From JAGTVG01 sp963699805 (GTDB lineage: Bacteria; Bacteroidota; Bacteroidia; Cytophagales; Cyclobacteriaceae): a stretch of DNA of 64,000 nucleotides. The position numbers and the translations under genes were made by a program. Positions 19,100 to 28,001 of this stretch are shown one piece after another; positions within the stretch are counted from its first letter, which is position 1; each line of letters opens with the position of its first letter. A model generated the notes under the pieces. It ran no database searches and was not told the origin of the DNA. It worked only from the letters and a program-made list of their open reading frames with translations. The DNA is taken from assembly GCA_963699805.1 (NCBI GenBank), contig CAVOVH010000008.1, positions 124,001-188,000 of the forward strand, read 5' to 3'.

Positions 19100-19984
19100 T
19101 CATACATGAACATGCTTTTCAGCATGATAGCTGGATCGTACCAGTGGACTTGATTCTACATATTTGATACCTCGTCTCAATCCTTCTTCCTCGTATAAAG
19201 CAAATTTATCGGGATGAATGAATTCAGCTACCTCGATATGCATACGGGTGGGTTGCAAATACTGACCGATTGTCATGATATCACAGCCATGACTGACCAG
19301 GTCATCCATTACCCTGAACACATCTTCGTCGTTCTCTCCCAATCCAACCATGATCCCTGATTTTGTTCGTTTCCCAAATTCCTTGGTTTTTTTTATCTGT
19401 TCCAAACTCCGGTGATATTTTGCCTGCGGCCTGACCCTAAGGTAAAGACGCTCGACTGTTTCCATATTATGGGATACCACCTCCTGACCTGCACTGATCA
19501 TCCTGTAAAGTGCGTCCCAGCTTCCTTTTACATCAGGGATCAGGGTTTCAATGGTTGTACTTGGGCTTAATTCTTTAGTCAGTGTCACCGTCTGGTACCA
19601 GATCTCAGCACCCCGGTCTTTCAACTCGTCCCGGTTTACAGAGGTGATCACAGCATGCTTCACACCCATGGTACGGATTGCTTCTGCCACTCTTCTTGGT
19701 TCATCTTCATCATACTCAGGAGGTCTGCCTGTGGCTACTGCACAAAAAGTACAGCTGCGGGTACATACATTTCCCAGGATCATGAAGGTAGCTGTTCCTG
19801 CACCCCAGCATTCTCCCATATTAGGGCAGTTACCACTTTCACAGATAGTATGAAGTTTATTTTTATCTACGATCTGCCTGACCCGGGTATACTCTTTACC
19901 AACCGGAAGTTTCACCCGCAGCCAATCAGGCTTTTTACGTTTGCTGGATTTATTTTCCGTATCAACAACAGGTAATTCGATCAT
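19100..19984 (-). CDS. lipA: Lipoyl synthase (radical SAM)
   Basis: Inserts two sulfur atoms into octanoyl groups on the lipoyl domains of 2-oxo acid dehydrogenases and the glycine cleavage H protein. It has 294 residues with both iron-sulfur clusters: the auxiliary one on Cys48, Cys53 and Cys59 (CESGNCPNMGEC) and the radical SAM one on Cys74, Cys78 and Cys81 (CTRSCTFC). The C-terminal VESSPLVRSSYHAE carries the conserved Arg-Ser-Ser cluster. Length and motif order are standard. No lipB lies next to it. The upstream neighbour on the same strand is an unrelated exported protein. Confidence 0.97.
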   Translation of the reverse strand: MIELPVVDTENKSSKRKKPDWLRVKLPVGKEYTRVRQIVDKNKLHTICESGNCPNMGECWGAGTATFMILGNVCTRSCTFCAVATGRPPEYDEDEPRRVAEAIRTMGVKHAVITSVNRDELKDRGAEIWYQTVTLTKELSPSTTIETLIPDVKGSWDALYRMISAGQEVVSHNMETVERLYLRVRPQAKYHRSLEQIKKTKEFGKRTKSGIMVGLGENDEDVFRVMDDLVSHGCDIMTIGQYLQPTRMHIEVAEFIHPDKFALYEEEGLRRGIKYVESSPLVRSSYHAEKHVHV

Positions 19985-20044
19985 TCTTCATTTTTCATTT
20001 CCTACAAAAGTAACCAAATTAAAAGGATTTTGTCAGGCTCCGGT

Positions 20045-20788
20045 TTAACGGCGGGACCCATAATAAAGCGTCACAAAAGAGCTGGGAAATATCTGATCCT
20101 GTTCTGCAGTGGGAATAATTGGGATCTTTTTTGTAAATGCCTCCATCATAAAACCTACTTCCAACCCGAAAACATTATATTTCAAAGTTCCAAATTCAAA
20201 GGATACCCCAACTTTCGAATTCATCCCGAAAACAAGATCCGACTCTCCAATACCCTGAAACAGATTCCCGGTACCCAATATATTATTCTGATCAAAATGT
20301 ATATTGGGATTATATTGTTCTCTCACCACATTCCCATCGGTTCTTAAATATTCAATATAATAGGGGGCGACAATTCCCAGTGAAGGTCCCAAAGCAACAA
20401 TCCCATCAATCTGAATACCCTGCTGGGGTGCTTTCTTAAAGAATGTCCAGGATCTACCTCCATGAACCCTTAAACTGTAGAGATAATTTGATTTACCGTA
20501 AATATAGGTATTGCCCGTGAACGAGTAATACCGTTCCTCTTTCGGATGTTTTATATTCACAATCTCCAATCCAAAATAATGAAAGGCATCATTGCGGTGC
20601 CGGATAGAATATTTCATAACAGCACCACCAATCAAACCGCTGTTGGTGGCCTTGGTGATCCCCCAAGAAATTTCTTTCCCATAATCATTACTGGGGGCTG
20701 GCTGTGTCATACCCGGAAAAGCGATGAGGGAAAGGATGATTAAAATCAGCCAGCGTATCCCATACCTATAATTATTTTCAACCTCCAA
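20045..20788 (-). CDS. Exported protein of unknown function, possible outer-membrane barrel
   Basis: A 247-residue protein with an N-terminal signal (about 13-28, ending GMTQP, after 12 mostly polar residues) and alternating beta-type sequence throughout. Examples are ISWGITKATNSGLIGGAVMK and VGVSFEFGTLKYNVFGLEVG. The C-terminus (SSFVTLYYGSRR) is consistent with a small outer-membrane beta-barrel. No family was recognised. The gene stands alone between lipA and the small rlmD-linked gene. A soluble beta-sandwich cannot be excluded. Confidence 0.6.
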   Translation of the reverse strand: MEVENNYRYGIRWLILIILSLIAFPGMTQPAPSNDYGKEISWGITKATNSGLIGGAVMKYSIRHRNDAFHYFGLEIVNIKHPKEERYYSFTGNTYIYGKSNYLYSLRVHGGRSWTFFKKAPQQGIQIDGIVALGPSLGIVAPYYIEYLRTDGNVVREQYNPNIHFDQNNILGTGNLFQGIGESDLVFGMNSKVGVSFEFGTLKYNVFGLEVGFMMEAFTKKIPIIPTAEQDQIFPSSFVTLYYGSRR

Positions 20789-20871
20789 CCTTGTTAATTT
20801 TTAAACTACTAAAAATAACGAAAAAAATAATTTGATTGTTATGAAGATTAAAAATTATCATGATAAGTGGT

Positions 20872-21252
20872 TCAGTCGGTGGGAAAAGGAATGTATATAA
20901 AATTAGTAAACTGTTCATCTACCACAAATAAACAACAAAATTCATCCGGATCTTTGTACGTTCTTTTAAATGCTGCTTCTTTTTCAATCAGTTCCCGCTG
21001 GATGAATTCATCCAGAAACGAAGCATAATAATTCCACGCCAGATCCATGTCGGCTTTACCGATCAATAATTTCCCGATGGGAAGTTCCGCTTTTGACATG
21101 GCAAAAATCGGGTAATCCGAAAATCCCCTTTGCCGGATGAGGTAGGAAGCCTCCTTTAAATGATCGGCCACTTTTATAAAATCTTGCGTAATGGTTCCCA
21201 GGTATTTTCCATTCAACTCAGGATCATTCGCGATGATATCATCATTCTTCAT
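20872..21252 (-). CDS. Small conserved protein coupled to rlmD
   Basis: A 126-residue cytoplasmic protein without signal peptide, rich in acidic and aromatic residues (FIKVADHLKEASYLIRQRGF, DLAWNYYASFLDEFIQ). Its start codon lies within the last codons of rlmD (11-bp overlap), so it is translated with it. I believe similar small proteins sit next to this methyltransferase gene in other Bacteroidota, but have not checked. No enzymatic motif is visible. A link to ribosome or RNA modification is only suggested by position. Confidence 0.7.
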   Translation of the reverse strand: MKNDDIIANDPELNGKYLGTITQDFIKVADHLKEASYLIRQRGFSDYPIFAMSKAELPIGKLLIGKADMDLAWNYYASFLDEFIQRELIEKEAAFKRTYKDPDEFCCLFVVDEQFTNFIYIPFPTD

Positions 21253-22651
21253 TTTTTACCAGTTCTAATAAAGCAACATTTTCAATATGATGTGTATGTG
21301 GAAACATATCGACAGGTTGTGATTTTAAGAGCCTGTAAGATTCCCTCAGTAGATATATATCCCGGGCCTGTGTGGCTGGATTACAACTCACATAAATAAT
21401 CCGGCCTGGTTTGTATTGCAGGATACGATTGATCACATCCTGGTGCATTCCCGCCCTGGGTGGATCGGTGATGACCACATCCGGGCTCCCATATGCTGAA
21501 AAAAGATCATCATTTAATACTTCCTTGATATCGCCGGCTATAAATGCTGTATTCTCAATCTGGTTATATTTTGAATTAAGTTTTGCGTCCGCCACGGCCT
21601 CTTCAATATATTCGATACCGATGACTTTTTTTGCCTGTCTGGCTACGAAATTAGCGATGCTTCCGGTTCCTGTGTAGAGATCATAAACGATTTCATCCGG
21701 TCTGATCGCCGCCAGTTCCCTGAGAAGAGAATATAAATGGTATGCCTGATAGGAATTGGTCTGGAAAAAGGATTTTGGCCCAACGATGAACGAAAGGTCC
21801 TCCATCTTTTCAGTTATAAACTTATTTCCTGAATAATGTACTGCCTCCAGATCCTGATAGGATTCATTGGCCTTTGGATTTATGATATAATAAAGGCTGG
21901 TTATTTCAGGAAAAGTTTGTAACACGTAGTTAAGGATCCTGGATATGGTGTCGATTTCGTCACTTTTAACCTGAAGGATCACCATACATTCACCGGTATT
22001 GCTTGTCCGGATAATCAGGTTTCTGAGGAAACCTACATGCTCCTTCAGATCATAAAATGGGATATTTTCCCACCTTGCAAAATTTTTGACACTATTTCGT
22101 ATATCATTGGAAAGCTGATTCTGCAGGTAACATTTATCAATGTCCAGTACTTTATCGAACCTGCCTGGCTTGTGGAAGCCCAACCCGTTCCGATCCAGGG
22201 ATTCTCCGGATTCAATTTCTGAATTTGAAAGCCATCGCTGATTGGAAAAAGTAAATTCCAGTTTATTTCGATAGAATTCGGTTCGATGAGAGCCCATGAC
22301 CGGGAATAATTCAAAATCGGATAATTTCCCGATCCGTTCGAACTGGTCCTTTACCTGTTTGAATTTGAAATCCAGCTGATGCTGATACTGAACATGTTGC
22401 CATTTGCATCCGCCACAACTGCCAAAATGTGAACAGATGGGGTCCTGCCGGAAATCCGATAACCGGTGAAATAGAACCGGGACTGCCTCCAGGTAGTTTT
22501 TCTTCTTTTTAATGATCCGGAGATCAGCAACGTCACCCGGGGCTGAGTTTTGGACAAAGATCACTTTCCCGTCAACTTTTGCCACACATTTCGCCTCTGC
22601 TGCGAAATCATCAATTGTGACCTGTTCAATGATATTTTTCCGCTTAGTCAT
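21242..22651 (-). CDS. rlmD: 23S rRNA (uracil-C5)-methyltransferase, RlmD/TrmA family
   Basis: Methylates a uracil at C5 in 23S rRNA using SAM. An N-terminal TRAM-like domain (from ITIDDF to about 65) is followed by iron-sulfur cysteines in CSHFGSCGGCKWQH, a SAM site (VYDLYTGTGSIANFVA), the ITDPPRAGMHQDV motif and the catalytic Cys in YVSCNPATQARD. The ATG at 22651 (MTKRKNII) is chosen because the 30 residues in frame upstream (from 22741) do not look like the family. Length is then 469 residues, usual for the family. Whether the target matches E. coli U1939 (RlmD) or another uracil cannot be read from sequence. Confidence 0.88.
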   Translation of the reverse strand: MTKRKNIIEQVTIDDFAAEAKCVAKVDGKVIFVQNSAPGDVADLRIIKKKKNYLEAVPVLFHRLSDFRQDPICSHFGSCGGCKWQHVQYQHQLDFKFKQVKDQFERIGKLSDFELFPVMGSHRTEFYRNKLEFTFSNQRWLSNSEIESGESLDRNGLGFHKPGRFDKVLDIDKCYLQNQLSNDIRNSVKNFARWENIPFYDLKEHVGFLRNLIIRTSNTGECMVILQVKSDEIDTISRILNYVLQTFPEITSLYYIINPKANESYQDLEAVHYSGNKFITEKMEDLSFIVGPKSFFQTNSYQAYHLYSLLRELAAIRPDEIVYDLYTGTGSIANFVARQAKKVIGIEYIEEAVADAKLNSKYNQIENTAFIAGDIKEVLNDDLFSAYGSPDVVITDPPRAGMHQDVINRILQYKPGRIIYVSCNPATQARDIYLLRESYRLLKSQPVDMFPHTHHIENVALLELVKNEE

Positions 22652-22794
22652 GCTGCATGCAAAGTTAAACATAATTGATCTGGCAGCGCTTTTAATTTTA
22701 TTAAAATTAGGTTTCCTGCATTCCCGGACCAAATAAAACACCCGAGAATGGTTGCATTTATATCTCTTTCACAGATTTCTTTCTGGTAGATATT

Positions 22795-23251
22795 TTAGAT
22801 CAGATCCAGCACCTGGGACAGATCGCTAATCAGGTAATCTGCTTCTTCAAGCCCGGTATAGCACCGGATCATATTCACAGGAAAGCAGACTATCCGGTAC
22901 TTTTTTCGTCCAGCTATAAGGTTTATCCACACATACCAACTGATCCCCTTGTCTCAGATTGACCATCACGGATGCTACGATTGCTGCACTGCCACTGGCA
23001 AAGATCAGCGAATCTCCGGTGTGCTCCAGGGCTGCCAATTTTTTGCGCAGAGTATCGGTGGCTGGATTCACACCCAGGGTATAAAATGCGATCTCATTTT
23101 CTTTTTTAAAGCTTTTCCACAATTCGGCCGCGGTCTTAAAAGCAAAATTTGAACGCTTGATCAGGGGCGGTGCAACGGCAATTAAATATAAATCCCTTTC
23201 CTCCCTGTATGAATTGATGATCTCTGATAATTCTTTTGGCGTAAATACCAT
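22795..23251 (-). pseudogene. Collapsed Cys/Met-metabolism PLP enzyme
   Basis: The first about 114 codons read as the N-terminal part of a cystathionine gamma-synthase/lyase-type enzyme (FYTLGVNPATDTLRKKLAAL, then GDSLIFASGSAAI and GDQLVCVDKPYSWT). Immediately after, in another frame, about 32 codons read as the C-terminus of the same family (IRCYTGLEEADYLISDL), ending at a stop at 22795-22797. Family members are near 380-400 residues, so about 240 internal codons are missing, including the PLP-binding lysine. The original frame ends early at 22847. This is a deletion remnant and should have no enzyme activity. It sits upstream of rlmD on the same strand. Confidence 0.85.
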
Positions 23252-23313
23252 GGATTAATTGGTTTACCGTCTGCAAATTAGAATAATTTACTTATTTTTA
23301 GTATGCCAAATCA

Positions 23314-24132
23314 ATGGGAAAAAGTATGCAAAACAAGGTGGTAATCATAACCGGAGCTACCTCCGGCATCGGTCGCGGTTGTGCTGAAGTATTTGGGAAG
23401 GCCGGAGCGAAAATTGTTTTCACAGGAAGGGATGAAAAAAGAATGAATGCTGTAAAATCGGCTTTATCTTCACTGGGCATCGAACATACCGGATATATCA
23501 TGGACGTGAGCATTGAAAGTGAAAATAGAAGTCTCGTTGATGAAACCATCAAAAAATATGGCAGGATCGATGTCCTGATCAATAACGCAGGGATCTCCAT
23601 GCGCGCCTTACTGGAAGATCTTGACATGAAAGTATTCAGAAAGATCATGGAAATCAATTTTTACGGGACTGTATACCTGACAAAATATGCCCTGCCCTAT
23701 ATCCTTGAATCAAAAGGATCCATCGTGGGCGTTTCTTCCATCAATGGACACCGGGGCACCCCGGCCCGTACAGCTTATACAGCCTCCAAATATGCCATGG
23801 AAGGATTTTTTGAAGCCCTTCGCACCGAAGTCATGAAAAGGGGTGTTCATGTGCTCGTGGTAAGCCCTGGCTTCACCGGGACGAATATCCGAAATGCAGC
23901 GTTGAATGAAAAGGGTGAATCACAGGGTGAATCCCCGAGGGATGAAAATAAGATGATGACGTCGGAAGCGGTGGCAAAGGCCATCATGAAAGGAATTATG
24001 AGGAAGAAAAGGGATATCGTGCTGACCACCCAGGGAAAACTGGTCGTCTTTCTGAATAAATGGTTTCCGGGATGGATGGATTCAATCGTATATGATCATA
24101 TGGCAAAAGAAAAAGATTCTCCTTTTAAGTAA
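23314..24132 (+). CDS. Short-chain dehydrogenase/reductase
   Basis: A 272-residue classical SDR of the DHRS7-like kind, oxidising or reducing an alcohol or ketone with NAD(P). Motifs are TGATSGIGRG (13-22), FTGRDEKR (an Arg that favours NADP), NNAG in LINNAGISMRA, catalytic Ser near 142 (GVSSINGHRG), Tyr155 and Lys159 (YTASK). The C-terminal part is amphipathic (VVFLNKWFPGWMDS) and may touch the membrane. The substrate is unknown. It stands alone on its strand, divergent from the collapsed PLP enzyme. Confidence 0.9.
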   Translation: MGKSMQNKVVIITGATSGIGRGCAEVFGKAGAKIVFTGRDEKRMNAVKSALSSLGIEHTGYIMDVSIESENRSLVDETIKKYGRIDVLINNAGISMRALLEDLDMKVFRKIMEINFYGTVYLTKYALPYILESKGSIVGVSSINGHRGTPARTAYTASKYAMEGFFEALRTEVMKRGVHVLVVSPGFTGTNIRNAALNEKGESQGESPRDENKMMTSEAVAKAIMKGIMRKKRDIVLTTQGKLVVFLNKWFPGWMDSIVYDHMAKEKDSPFK

Positions 24133-24538
24133 AACTCCGGATGGAAGGATGTCAGGATATTATAAAACTTCATTCAGGTAAACGATGCCATATCTTGAAC
24201 AATTTAATTTGTGGGATTCAATTACGATTTCATCTATATGATGGCCCTCCCTCCTTTCGATTGCTGCAAGACAATCTCCTGATTGACTAGACTTTCGAGC
24301 CCGATCCTGAGATTAAAACGGCATAAATGTATTAAATGGCTTGAAAAGCCTTTGAGATCAGAAACTAATACCGTTCCGACAAGGTAAGATTTATTTAAGG
24401 ATAATTGATATCTCTGGTAACAGACAATCCGGATGATGTAAAAATTATTTTATATAATTGATATTCAGTAATATATAATCCATATTTCTTCATTGTTAAT
24501 TTGTAATTATTTAATATTTAATTTCTATATTGAAAAAA
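24133..24538. other. AT-rich intergenic region, no gene recognised
   Basis: About 400 bp between the SDR and the pyruvate-kinase-like gene, increasingly AT-rich towards the latter and so a likely promoter region. No repeat or RNA gene was recognised. Confidence 0.5.
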
Positions 24539-26380
24539 ATGCCCATAACCCAGGAAAAAATAGAAAGGACCATCCATCAGATCTTGAAAGTTTTCGAAAT
24601 AGAGGAAGCTTTAAAGCTTACTTACCAAGAAGACCTCAAACGGATTCATCCCGCCCATCAATTATCTGCTGGAAATTTGCTAACCTACCTGGCTTTGCGT
24701 CATCTGGACCTGGAAGAAATTCAGGATTTTCTGGGCACCCTGGGTCTCTCGAGGCTGGCCAAGGCCGAGAGCCATGTGCGCAGCAGCATTGAATCCGTTC
24801 TTCATAACTTGAGAAAGCTGATCGATCCATCCTATTCTTTTGAGCCGATCCCTGAAAAGAAATTCAAGGAAGGTCATCAGGTACAGAAACTGAATTCCAC
24901 CGCCCTTCTCGGCCCTGAGATCGCCGGCCGTATGACCCGCATCATGGTAACTTTGCCCAGCGAAGCGGCTTTTGATTATCAGTTGGTTCATAGCCTGCTT
25001 CAGGCTGATATCAACTGTTTTCGGATCAACTGTGCCCACGATGATCCGGAACATTGGAAAATGATGATCAACCACATTCATCGGGCTAAAGAAGAAACAG
25101 GTAAAGACTGCAGGATATGCATGGATCTGAGTGGTCCTAAATTCCGAACCGGACCTATGCGTCCCGGTCCGAAAGTGTTAAAAATCAGGCCTGAAAAAAA
25201 CGATTACGGGATGGTTGAAAATCCGATAAAATTCTGGATCGCTCCTCCGGATATGCTTCCCGATGATGAGAAAACCCTGCATGTGCCTGTTGATCGAACC
25301 TGGTTCGATCAACTTGAAAATGGATCTTTAATCCAACTTATGGACGCAAGAGGTAAAAAAAGGCGCTTCAAGGTCATTGAAAGCACCTTCAGAGGCAAAT
25401 GGGCAATCACGAATGATACCACCTATGTGAGAACCGGGACGAAACTGCATCTCCTGGACGATAAAAAGAATAAAATAGCCACCACTGAGGTTGGTGAATT
25501 ACTGCCTCTGGAAGAAAAGATTCTATTGCGTACGGGGGATAGACTGATCATTCATAAAAAAATGATCGCCGGTGCACCAGCGAAGATCCATGAGGATGGC
25601 CAGGTTAAAAAAGAGGCCCATATTTCCTGTTCACTGGAGGAAATTTTTACGGATACCAAGGTCGGAGAACCAATCTTGCTGGATGATGGAAAAATAGAAG
25701 GTCAGATCGAAGTAATATACCCTGATAAACTGGCAGTCCGGATTACCTATGCCGATGATAAAGGAAGCCGTTTGCGTGCCGACAAAGGCATCAATCTTCC
25801 GGAAAGTAATTTAAACCTGAAAGGACTGACCGGGAAGGATAAAATTGATCTGGCATTTATCGCTAAATATGCGGATGTGGTAAATGTCTCCTTTGTGAAT
25901 CATCCGGAAGATATTGATGAAATAAAAACTGCGCTTAGGGAGGTAAATGGACAGCACCTGGGCATCATCCTTAAGATCGAAACGAAACAGGGCTATCGTA
26001 ACCTGCCTGCAATTATGTTTCGGGCCATGCAATTTCATCCCATCGGGGTCATGATTGCCCGTGGTGACCTGGCGGTGGAAGTTGGCTGGAAAAAACTGGC
26101 CGAAGTGCAGGAAGAGATCCTGAGATTATGCACGGCTGCCTATTTACCGGATATCTGGGCCACCCAGGTGTTGGAAACCCTTGCAAAGAAAGGGCGACCT
26201 TCCAGGGCCGAAATCACAGACGCCGCCATGGCTCAACGTGCCGAATGTGTGATGCTGAACAAAGGACCCCATATTCTTGAAGCCATCCGGATGCTCGATG
26301 ATATTATCCGGCTGATGCAGAAATCACATAAACGGAAAAAGCCCATCACACCTCATTTCGATTTTCCGAAGACCAATTAG
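24539..26380 (+). CDS. Atypical pyruvate-kinase-like protein
   Basis: A 613-residue protein with pyruvate-kinase active-site motifs in an unusual frame. About 130 N-terminal residues have no counterpart in ordinary pyruvate kinase. The barrel begins with TRIMVTLPSEAA and INCFRINCAHDDPEHW, then DLSGPKFRTGPM near 198. About 215 residues precede INLPESNLNLKG (about 417), twice the normal B domain, with VGEPILLDDGKIEGQIEV as the recognisable B-domain piece. Catalytic parts follow: Lys in ILKIETKQG (about 479), IARGDLAVE (about 507) and WATQVLETLAKKGRPSRAE. The C-terminal allosteric domain is missing. The in-frame TTG three codons upstream is less likely than this ATG. Activity on PEP/ADP is plausible but unproven. 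Confidence 0.82.
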   Translation: MPITQEKIERTIHQILKVFEIEEALKLTYQEDLKRIHPAHQLSAGNLLTYLALRHLDLEEIQDFLGTLGLSRLAKAESHVRSSIESVLHNLRKLIDPSYSFEPIPEKKFKEGHQVQKLNSTALLGPEIAGRMTRIMVTLPSEAAFDYQLVHSLLQADINCFRINCAHDDPEHWKMMINHIHRAKEETGKDCRICMDLSGPKFRTGPMRPGPKVLKIRPEKNDYGMVENPIKFWIAPPDMLPDDEKTLHVPVDRTWFDQLENGSLIQLMDARGKKRRFKVIESTFRGKWAITNDTTYVRTGTKLHLLDDKKNKIATTEVGELLPLEEKILLRTGDRLIIHKKMIAGAPAKIHEDGQVKKEAHISCSLEEIFTDTKVGEPILLDDGKIEGQIEVIYPDKLAVRITYADDKGSRLRADKGINLPESNLNLKGLTGKDKIDLAFIAKYADVVNVSFVNHPEDIDEIKTALREVNGQHLGIILKIETKQGYRNLPAIMFRAMQFHPIGVMIARGDLAVEVGWKKLAEVQEEILRLCTAAYLPDIWATQVLETLAKKGRPSRAEITDAAMAQRAECVMLNKGPHILEAIRMLDDIIRLMQKSHKRKKPITPHFDFPKTN

Positions 26381-26495
26381 AAAGTCAGATACGTTCATCG
26401 AAATCGATCATTAATGATTATTTTCCAGTTGATATAAAAAATTATTTGGATTATACCTGAGATGCGTATTATATTAAATTTAAAACCGAAAATAA

Positions 26496-26903
26496 ATGAA
26501 AAGAGTTACCGGAATCGGAGGAATCTTTTTTAAAAGCGAGGATCCTGAAAAATTAAAAAAATGGTATGATAGGCATCTGGGCATCAAATCGGATGAATAT
26601 GGAGGTATATTCCGTTGGCGTAATTTTGATAACCCTGACCAGCAAGGTTATACAGCATGGGGACCATTTTCAAAGGATACAAAATATTTTCATCCCAGTC
26701 AGAAGCCCTATATGTTCAATTACAGGGTGAAGAATCTGGAAAAACTTCTGGAAGCTTTGAAAGAGGAAGGAGTCGAAACAGTTGGTGAAATTGAAGAGTA
26801 TGATTATGGAAAGTTTGGCTGGATCCTGGATCCGGAAGGCAACAAAATCGAACTCTGGGAACCAATGGACAACAAATTGACAGGAATGGTATCCAATGAG
26901 TGA
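26496..26903 (+). CDS. VOC-family (glyoxalase/bleomycin-resistance fold) protein
   Basis: A 135-residue cytoplasmic protein made of one vicinal-oxygen-chelate unit. It opens IGGIFFKSEDPEKLKKWYDR, has HLGIKSDEYGGIF in the middle, and ends with GKFGWILDPEGNKIELWEP, where the final Glu is the usual metal ligand. The family includes lyases, dioxygenases and resistance proteins, and the substrate cannot be inferred. It is monocistronic, with 592 bp of gene-free sequence behind it. Confidence 0.85.
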   Translation: MKRVTGIGGIFFKSEDPEKLKKWYDRHLGIKSDEYGGIFRWRNFDNPDQQGYTAWGPFSKDTKYFHPSQKPYMFNYRVKNLEKLLEALKEEGVETVGEIEEYDYGKFGWILDPEGNKIELWEPMDNKLTGMVSNE

Positions 26904-27495
26904 ATGAGTGAAGTAATTTAACTAAAATTTACAAGAATAAAAGAGTAAGCCAGAAGGCCTCCTGGTTCCGCGTCAATGACAGGAAGACCCACCCTCGTTA
27001 ACCAGTTATGATTTTATTGCTACCCGATCTCCCGTAGAATATCTCCCCGCTCCGGTTTACCGGAAGGTCTCCAATCCAGACAAACAACTCACCTTAAATC
27101 AAGACAAATTAACCAGACAGATTAAATGTCAATATGAGTCAAATTGGAGATCCTTAATTTTCCAAGGATCAGGGGCACGGATGAGCAAACACAGCACCAT
27201 ACACAACATCCGCACCAGCTTCGGTAATCAAAATAGATGACATCCCTTTGAGGGATGTCATCTATTTTACTTTCGTCCGCACCAGCTCCGGGGAATTGAA
27301 GGAACCAGGAAGACACCTTTTACCAGGTTGCAAAGATTAAGCGGGCATCTGGATCTCAAAAATCAGTTAAAATCATCCTTTCCCCAATAAATTTTCATCA
27401 TTTGCAAATTTTTCAAATAAAAATGGACCACGCAGGAACTAAATTCAGCTGCAGATTCTTATAATAATTAAATACCAACCCTAAAAATCAATAAA
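26904..27495. other. Gene-free left border of the NTF2-like array
   Basis: 592 bp without a recognisable gene. It contains the palindrome at 27230-27268. Around it is an imperfect 16-bp direct repeat, TCCGCACCAGCTTCGG at 27209-27224 and TCCGCACCAGCTCCGG at 27276-27291. The part nearest the array is AT-rich and should carry its promoter. Confidence 0.55.
27230..27268. repeat. Palindromic element, copy A (left of the NTF2-like array)
   Basis: Perfect 18-bp arms with a TTG loop: AAAATAGATGACATCCCT at 27230-27247 and its reverse complement at 27251-27268. A 29-bp core is identical to copy B at 35741. The outer seven bases differ from copy B (AAAATAG versus ATAAGAG), but both arms changed together, so pairing is complete in each. 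It lies about 230 bp before the first array gene. No transposase is nearby. Confidence 0.9.
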
Positions 27496-27912
27496 ATGAT
27501 GGAAACGACACTTACCCAAACCAAAGAAGAAGTCGCCCGTGAAATTGCCAAAATCTATGAAGAGATGGCAAAAGGAACCCTGAATTGGGACGATGAAAAA
27601 GCCGCTTCGCTCTGGACGGAGGACGGTATCAATCTGCCGGCCTACGGTCTCACCCAGAACCGAAAGGAATTGATCGATTTTTGCAGAGACATTGCCCTGA
27701 ACAACCGGTGGGAAATCCTGGATTACAAACCACTGGAATTGTTTGTACATGGGAACATGGCCTACGAGTTCAGCCTTTTTGAACACAATACCACCCCCCA
27801 TGGCGGAGGCGAGACCGTCAATACGAAAATGAGATGCATTTCGGTGTATAAAAAGGAGAATGGCCGGTGGAAATTGCACCGCTGGATGCCCCAGTATGAT
27901 ACTAAGGAATAA
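27496..27912 (+). CDS. NTF2/SnoaL-like (DUF4440-type) protein, cytoplasmic
   Basis: A 138-residue single-domain protein and the first gene of the array. The pattern is an N-terminal helix (EVAREIAKIYEEMAKG), WTEDGINLPAY, then strands LFVHGNMAYEFSLFEHN and CISVYKKENGRWKLHRWMP. This is the cone-shaped NTF2 fold shared by SnoaL cyclases, ketosteroid isomerases and DUF4440 proteins. It is the only member without a signal peptide. Its C-terminal half closely resembles that of the lipoprotein at 30684 (FVHxxMAYEF and WKxHRWMP), showing shared ancestry within the array. Substrate unknown. Confidence 0.85.
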   Translation: MMETTLTQTKEEVAREIAKIYEEMAKGTLNWDDEKAASLWTEDGINLPAYGLTQNRKELIDFCRDIALNNRWEILDYKPLELFVHGNMAYEFSLFEHNTTPHGGGETVNTKMRCISVYKKENGRWKLHRWMPQYDTKE

Positions 27913-28001
27913 ATTCGGGAACATTTCTTAAAGGTACCACTAACTCAAGTGCTGGACATGAGTCAGGATTTATCACAATTATCTAACCTAAATTAATAAA
28001 T

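Noticed and set aside
22847..23251. Programmed frameshift at the A-run in the Cys/Met PLP enzyme
   Set aside because: Even with a frameshift the product would lack about 240 central residues including the PLP lysine, so it is a deletion remnant.
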